Below are positions 62,306 to 64,000 of a DNA stretch of 64,000 nt, in pieces (within the stretch, counting starts at the first letter, position 1; each line of letters starts with the position of its first letter). The position numbers and the translations under genes were made by a program. The DNA is from Nostoc linckia NIES-25 (GTDB taxonomy: Bacteria > Cyanobacteriota > Cyanobacteriia > Cyanobacteriales > Nostocaceae). The notes beneath the pieces were generated by a model. That model saw nothing but the letters and a program-made list of their open reading frames with translations. It did no database searches and was not told the origin of the DNA. The stretch spans positions 2,830,534 to 2,894,533 of the forward strand of contig NZ_AP018222.1 of the NCBI RefSeq assembly GCF_002368035.1. Direction: 5' to 3'.

Positions 62306-62552
62306 AAAACTGGGTTCAGGCGATAGAGTTTGCAATCTAATAATTTTAAGCGAACAATCTTCAATCAAGACTATGATAGTAAAAAAATACTGCAATATTA
62401 TCATAAATCAATGAATATATTGAGCGCAATCATGTTCATGATGAATTAGTCCATCCAGCGATTAAAGCCAGACTCAATCAAAAATGACGATTTTTGCTCA
62501 ATGACTCTATGATAAAACTAGTGAACCCTTCTTAACACGAATTGGTAAGGTT

Positions 62553-62807
62553 ATGAGTAGCATTAATATTTTCTTACCTGACTCAATGAAAAGTTTTGTT
62601 GAAGAACAAGTGGCTCAAGGTGGCTACGGTTCAGTTAGCGAATATCTACAAGAATTAATTACTCAAGATCAAAAACGCAAGATGCAAGAACATGTAGAAG
62701 AACTTTTAATTGCAGGACTTGAAAGTGGAGAGCCAATAGAAGTTAATGATGAATGGTGGCAGCAAAAACGCACAAACTTGATAAATCAATTGCATCAAGA
62801 AAAATAA
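62553..62807 (+). CDS. parD: ParD-type antitoxin
   Basis: The 84-residue product begins MSSINIFLPDSMKSFVEEQV, then GGYGSVSEYLQELITQD, which matches the ribbon-helix-helix ParD/CopG family: an N-terminal strand for DNA binding and helices for dimer contact. The C-terminal part should wrap the toxin. Its stop overlaps the start of parE by one base, as usual in toxin-antitoxin pairs. It probably also represses its own promoter. The module is complete in this window. Confidence 0.9.
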   Translation: MSSINIFLPDSMKSFVEEQVAQGGYGSVSEYLQELITQDQKRKMQEHVEELLIAGLESGEPIEVNDEWWQQKRTNLINQLHQEK

Positions 62808-63124
62808 TGACAAAGCGAATAGTCATTACACCCAAAGCCAGTTTAGATATTGATGAGTATTTTGTTTACATTGGCCAAGAAAACCCGGACACAGCTCTTT
62901 TGTTCTTTGACTCTGTAAGAGAAACATTTGCACAGTTAGCAAGAATGCCTGGAATGGGTAGCCGTTATCCTTTGAATAATCTTCGTTTACAAGGTTTACG
63001 TAAATGGGCTGTTAAGGGATTTAAAAAGTATCTAATCTTTTACTTTGAGCGAGATGAAAGCATTGAAGTTGTGCGGATTCTCTATGCTGGGCAAGATATA
63101 GAAAGGATTTTAGAACAGGAATGA
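62807..63124 (+). CDS. parE: ParE/RelE-type toxin
   Basis: The 105-residue product begins MTKRIVITPKASLDIDEYFVY and contains LARMPGMGSRYPL, LRKWAVKGFKKYLIFYFERD and IEVVRILYAGQDIERIL, the pattern of the ParE/RelE toxin fold. I choose the ATG at 62807, overlapping the parD stop (TAATG); the longer open frame from 62753 lies inside parD. ParE toxins block DNA gyrase, RelE toxins cut mRNA at the ribosome; the ParD partner suggests the former. Length and motifs suggest it is intact. Confidence 0.92.
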   Translation: MTKRIVITPKASLDIDEYFVYIGQENPDTALLFFDSVRETFAQLARMPGMGSRYPLNNLRLQGLRKWAVKGFKKYLIFYFERDESIEVVRILYAGQDIERILEQE

Positions 63125-63164
63125 TATTGATTAGCGATCGCAATATCCAACCCAACCTTATGCT

Positions 63165-63198
63165 GTTGAGTGTTGACTGTGAACTGTCAACACTCAAC
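63165..63198. terminator. perfect 13-bp hairpin between parE and the next gene
   Basis: GTTGAGTGTTGAC pairs perfectly with GTCAACACTCAAC around an 8-base loop. It lies 40 bp after parE and 48 bp from the stop of the convergent gene, so it may end both transcripts, though it lacks a T-run; its CAACACT units are also repeat-like. Confidence 0.65.
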
Positions 63199-63246
63199 AA
63201 CCAACTACTGAAGTTATTGTTTATTTTTTGGAGTTCCCTTAGCGAT

Positions 63247-63807
63247 TTAGGGATTAATTGCAGAATTAGCCATTTTAACTAAAGAAGCGCGATCGCCTGC
63301 TTTCAATCCCACAGTATATTGCACGCTCTGTTGTCGCCAAGTCAAGGTAGCATCTGAACAATTAGCACCACAACTAAAATCCACAAAATAGCCAGTGATA
63401 CCTTTAGCTAAAGACACGCGTTTACCGATGAGACGAGGGGTTTTGTGGGTTACCGCTTCAGCAGAAAGCACACCCAAACGGCAAGCAGTTCCACCATTAC
63501 AGTCAGGACTAAAACCAAGTAAGATATCGTACTTTTTTTGACTAGCAGTTTCTATAATCGCGTAAATCGGGTTTTCCCCATCCGATTCAGGAATAAACTT
63601 CGGTAATAGAATGTTGATTTTAGTTTTTTGCTTTAGTTTAGGCAAAATCGACTTAAAAACTGGATGTGATTGGATTTTAGCTTGTCCTTGCGCTATCAGT
63701 TGAGTTTGATTGTTAACAGTGGCTACTGCTGACTGAGGAAAGCTACTAGGGCTAACTAATAAAAACACAGCACACACAGCACTAATTTTTCTAAAGCCTA
63801 AAATCAT
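63247..63807 (-). CDS. secreted hypothetical protein
   Basis: I choose the ATG at 63807 (MILGFRKISAVCAVFLLVSP), which gives a typical signal peptide of about 28 residues; upstream ATGs at 63894 and 63852 are open too. The mature part of about 155 residues has QSHPVFKSILPKLKQKT and two cysteine pairs (CNGGTAC, CGANC) that may form disulphides, as expected of a periplasmic protein. I recognise no characterised family. It is convergent with parDE. Confidence 0.75.
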   Translation of the reverse strand: MILGFRKISAVCAVFLLVSPSSFPQSAVATVNNQTQLIAQGQAKIQSHPVFKSILPKLKQKTKINILLPKFIPESDGENPIYAIIETASQKKYDILLGFSPDCNGGTACRLGVLSAEAVTHKTPRLIGKRVSLAKGITGYFVDFSCGANCSDATLTWRQQSVQYTVGLKAGDRASLVKMANSAINP

Positions 63808-63894
63808 AATTACAAACCTATGTAATCTCAAACACTTATTTGTAATACCCATTTTTAGTATTAAATTACGCATTTTATAGATAGAAAAGTACAA

Positions 63895-64000
63895 AAGCTG
63901 GGAATAATAAAATACAAAATAGATTCGGTCAAACAGGCCAACTTAATTTAAGATTAAACAATAATAGTAGCGTCGCAAGGCTAAAATGTTACAAGAAATT
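63895..64000. repeat. window-edge sequence with a partial MITE-like end
   Basis: The last bases contain GTAGCGTCGCAAGGCTAAAA followed by TGTTACAAGAAATT, similar to 57535-57558 (GTAGCGTGACCGGGCTAAAA then TATTGCA). The element continues beyond the window. No gene is visible. Confidence 0.5.

Overview
The window comes from a filamentous, heterocyst-type cyanobacterium (Nostoc-like, order Nostocales). Several things point there: the RNA polymerase beta-prime subunit split into rpoC1 and rpoC2, the very frequent HIP1 octamer GCGATCGC, a homogentisate phytyltransferase, ctaCDE with divergent ctaAB, many Hanks-type kinases, NACHT and NB-ARC proteins and pentapeptide or TPR proteins, and abundant heptamer-type short tandem repeats and small palindromic repeats between genes. 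No tRNA, rRNA, CRISPR array, transposase gene or prophage was recognised.

Layout. 1-7 kb: the end of a cyanobacterial membrane protein gene, hslO, an SRPBCC protein, a Uma2 nuclease, a UspA protein and hisD. 6.7-18.3 kb: the core block rpsT - tatD - rpoB - rpoC1 - rpoC2, closed by a perfect 15-bp terminator hairpin. 18.6-25 kb: accessory genes (GIY-YIG protein, Ser/Thr kinase with a YARHG domain, ferredoxin-metallo-beta-lactamase fusion, DEDDh exonuclease, HTH-pentapeptide protein, orphan HicB). 25-31.4 kb: heme A synthesis (ctaB, ctaA) divergent from cytochrome c oxidase ctaC-ctaD-ctaE. 32-39.5 kb: a second kinase, a PstS-like binding protein, aspartoacylase, glutathionyl-hydroquinone reductase, a ureidoglycolate lyase-like protein and a group 2 sigma factor. 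40.4-44.3 kb: a large HEAT-repeat/NACHT NTPase with membrane segments, followed on its promoter side by a 14-unit array of 21-bp hairpin repeats. 45-50 kb: tocopherol gene hpt, two TPR proteins, a fused cobA-hemD and coaE. 51-56.5 kb: tldD, a decayed toxin-antitoxin patch (vapBC-like with a nonsense codon plus a higA remnant) and ileS. 56.8-64 kb: a small helical protein, a Rieske oxygenase, an NB-ARC/TPR STAND protein whose reading frame is cut by one TGA, a parDE-type module and a secreted protein.

The most unusual feature is how small repeats have entered functional sequence. Short dispersed repeats appear to sit in frame inside rpoC2, ileS and hpt. Heptamer repeats fill the spacers of the rpoBC1C2 and ctaCDE blocks and supply the start codons of rpoC2, cobA-hemD and coaE. 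One terminal inverted repeat of a MITE-like element contains the stop codon of the aspartoacylase gene. The two large NTPase proteins, HEAT-NACHT and NB-ARC-TPR, both carry near-identical sensor repeats, as expected of fast-evolving conflict or signalling proteins. They are the best candidates for an undescribed system, the first of them together with its adjacent hairpin array.
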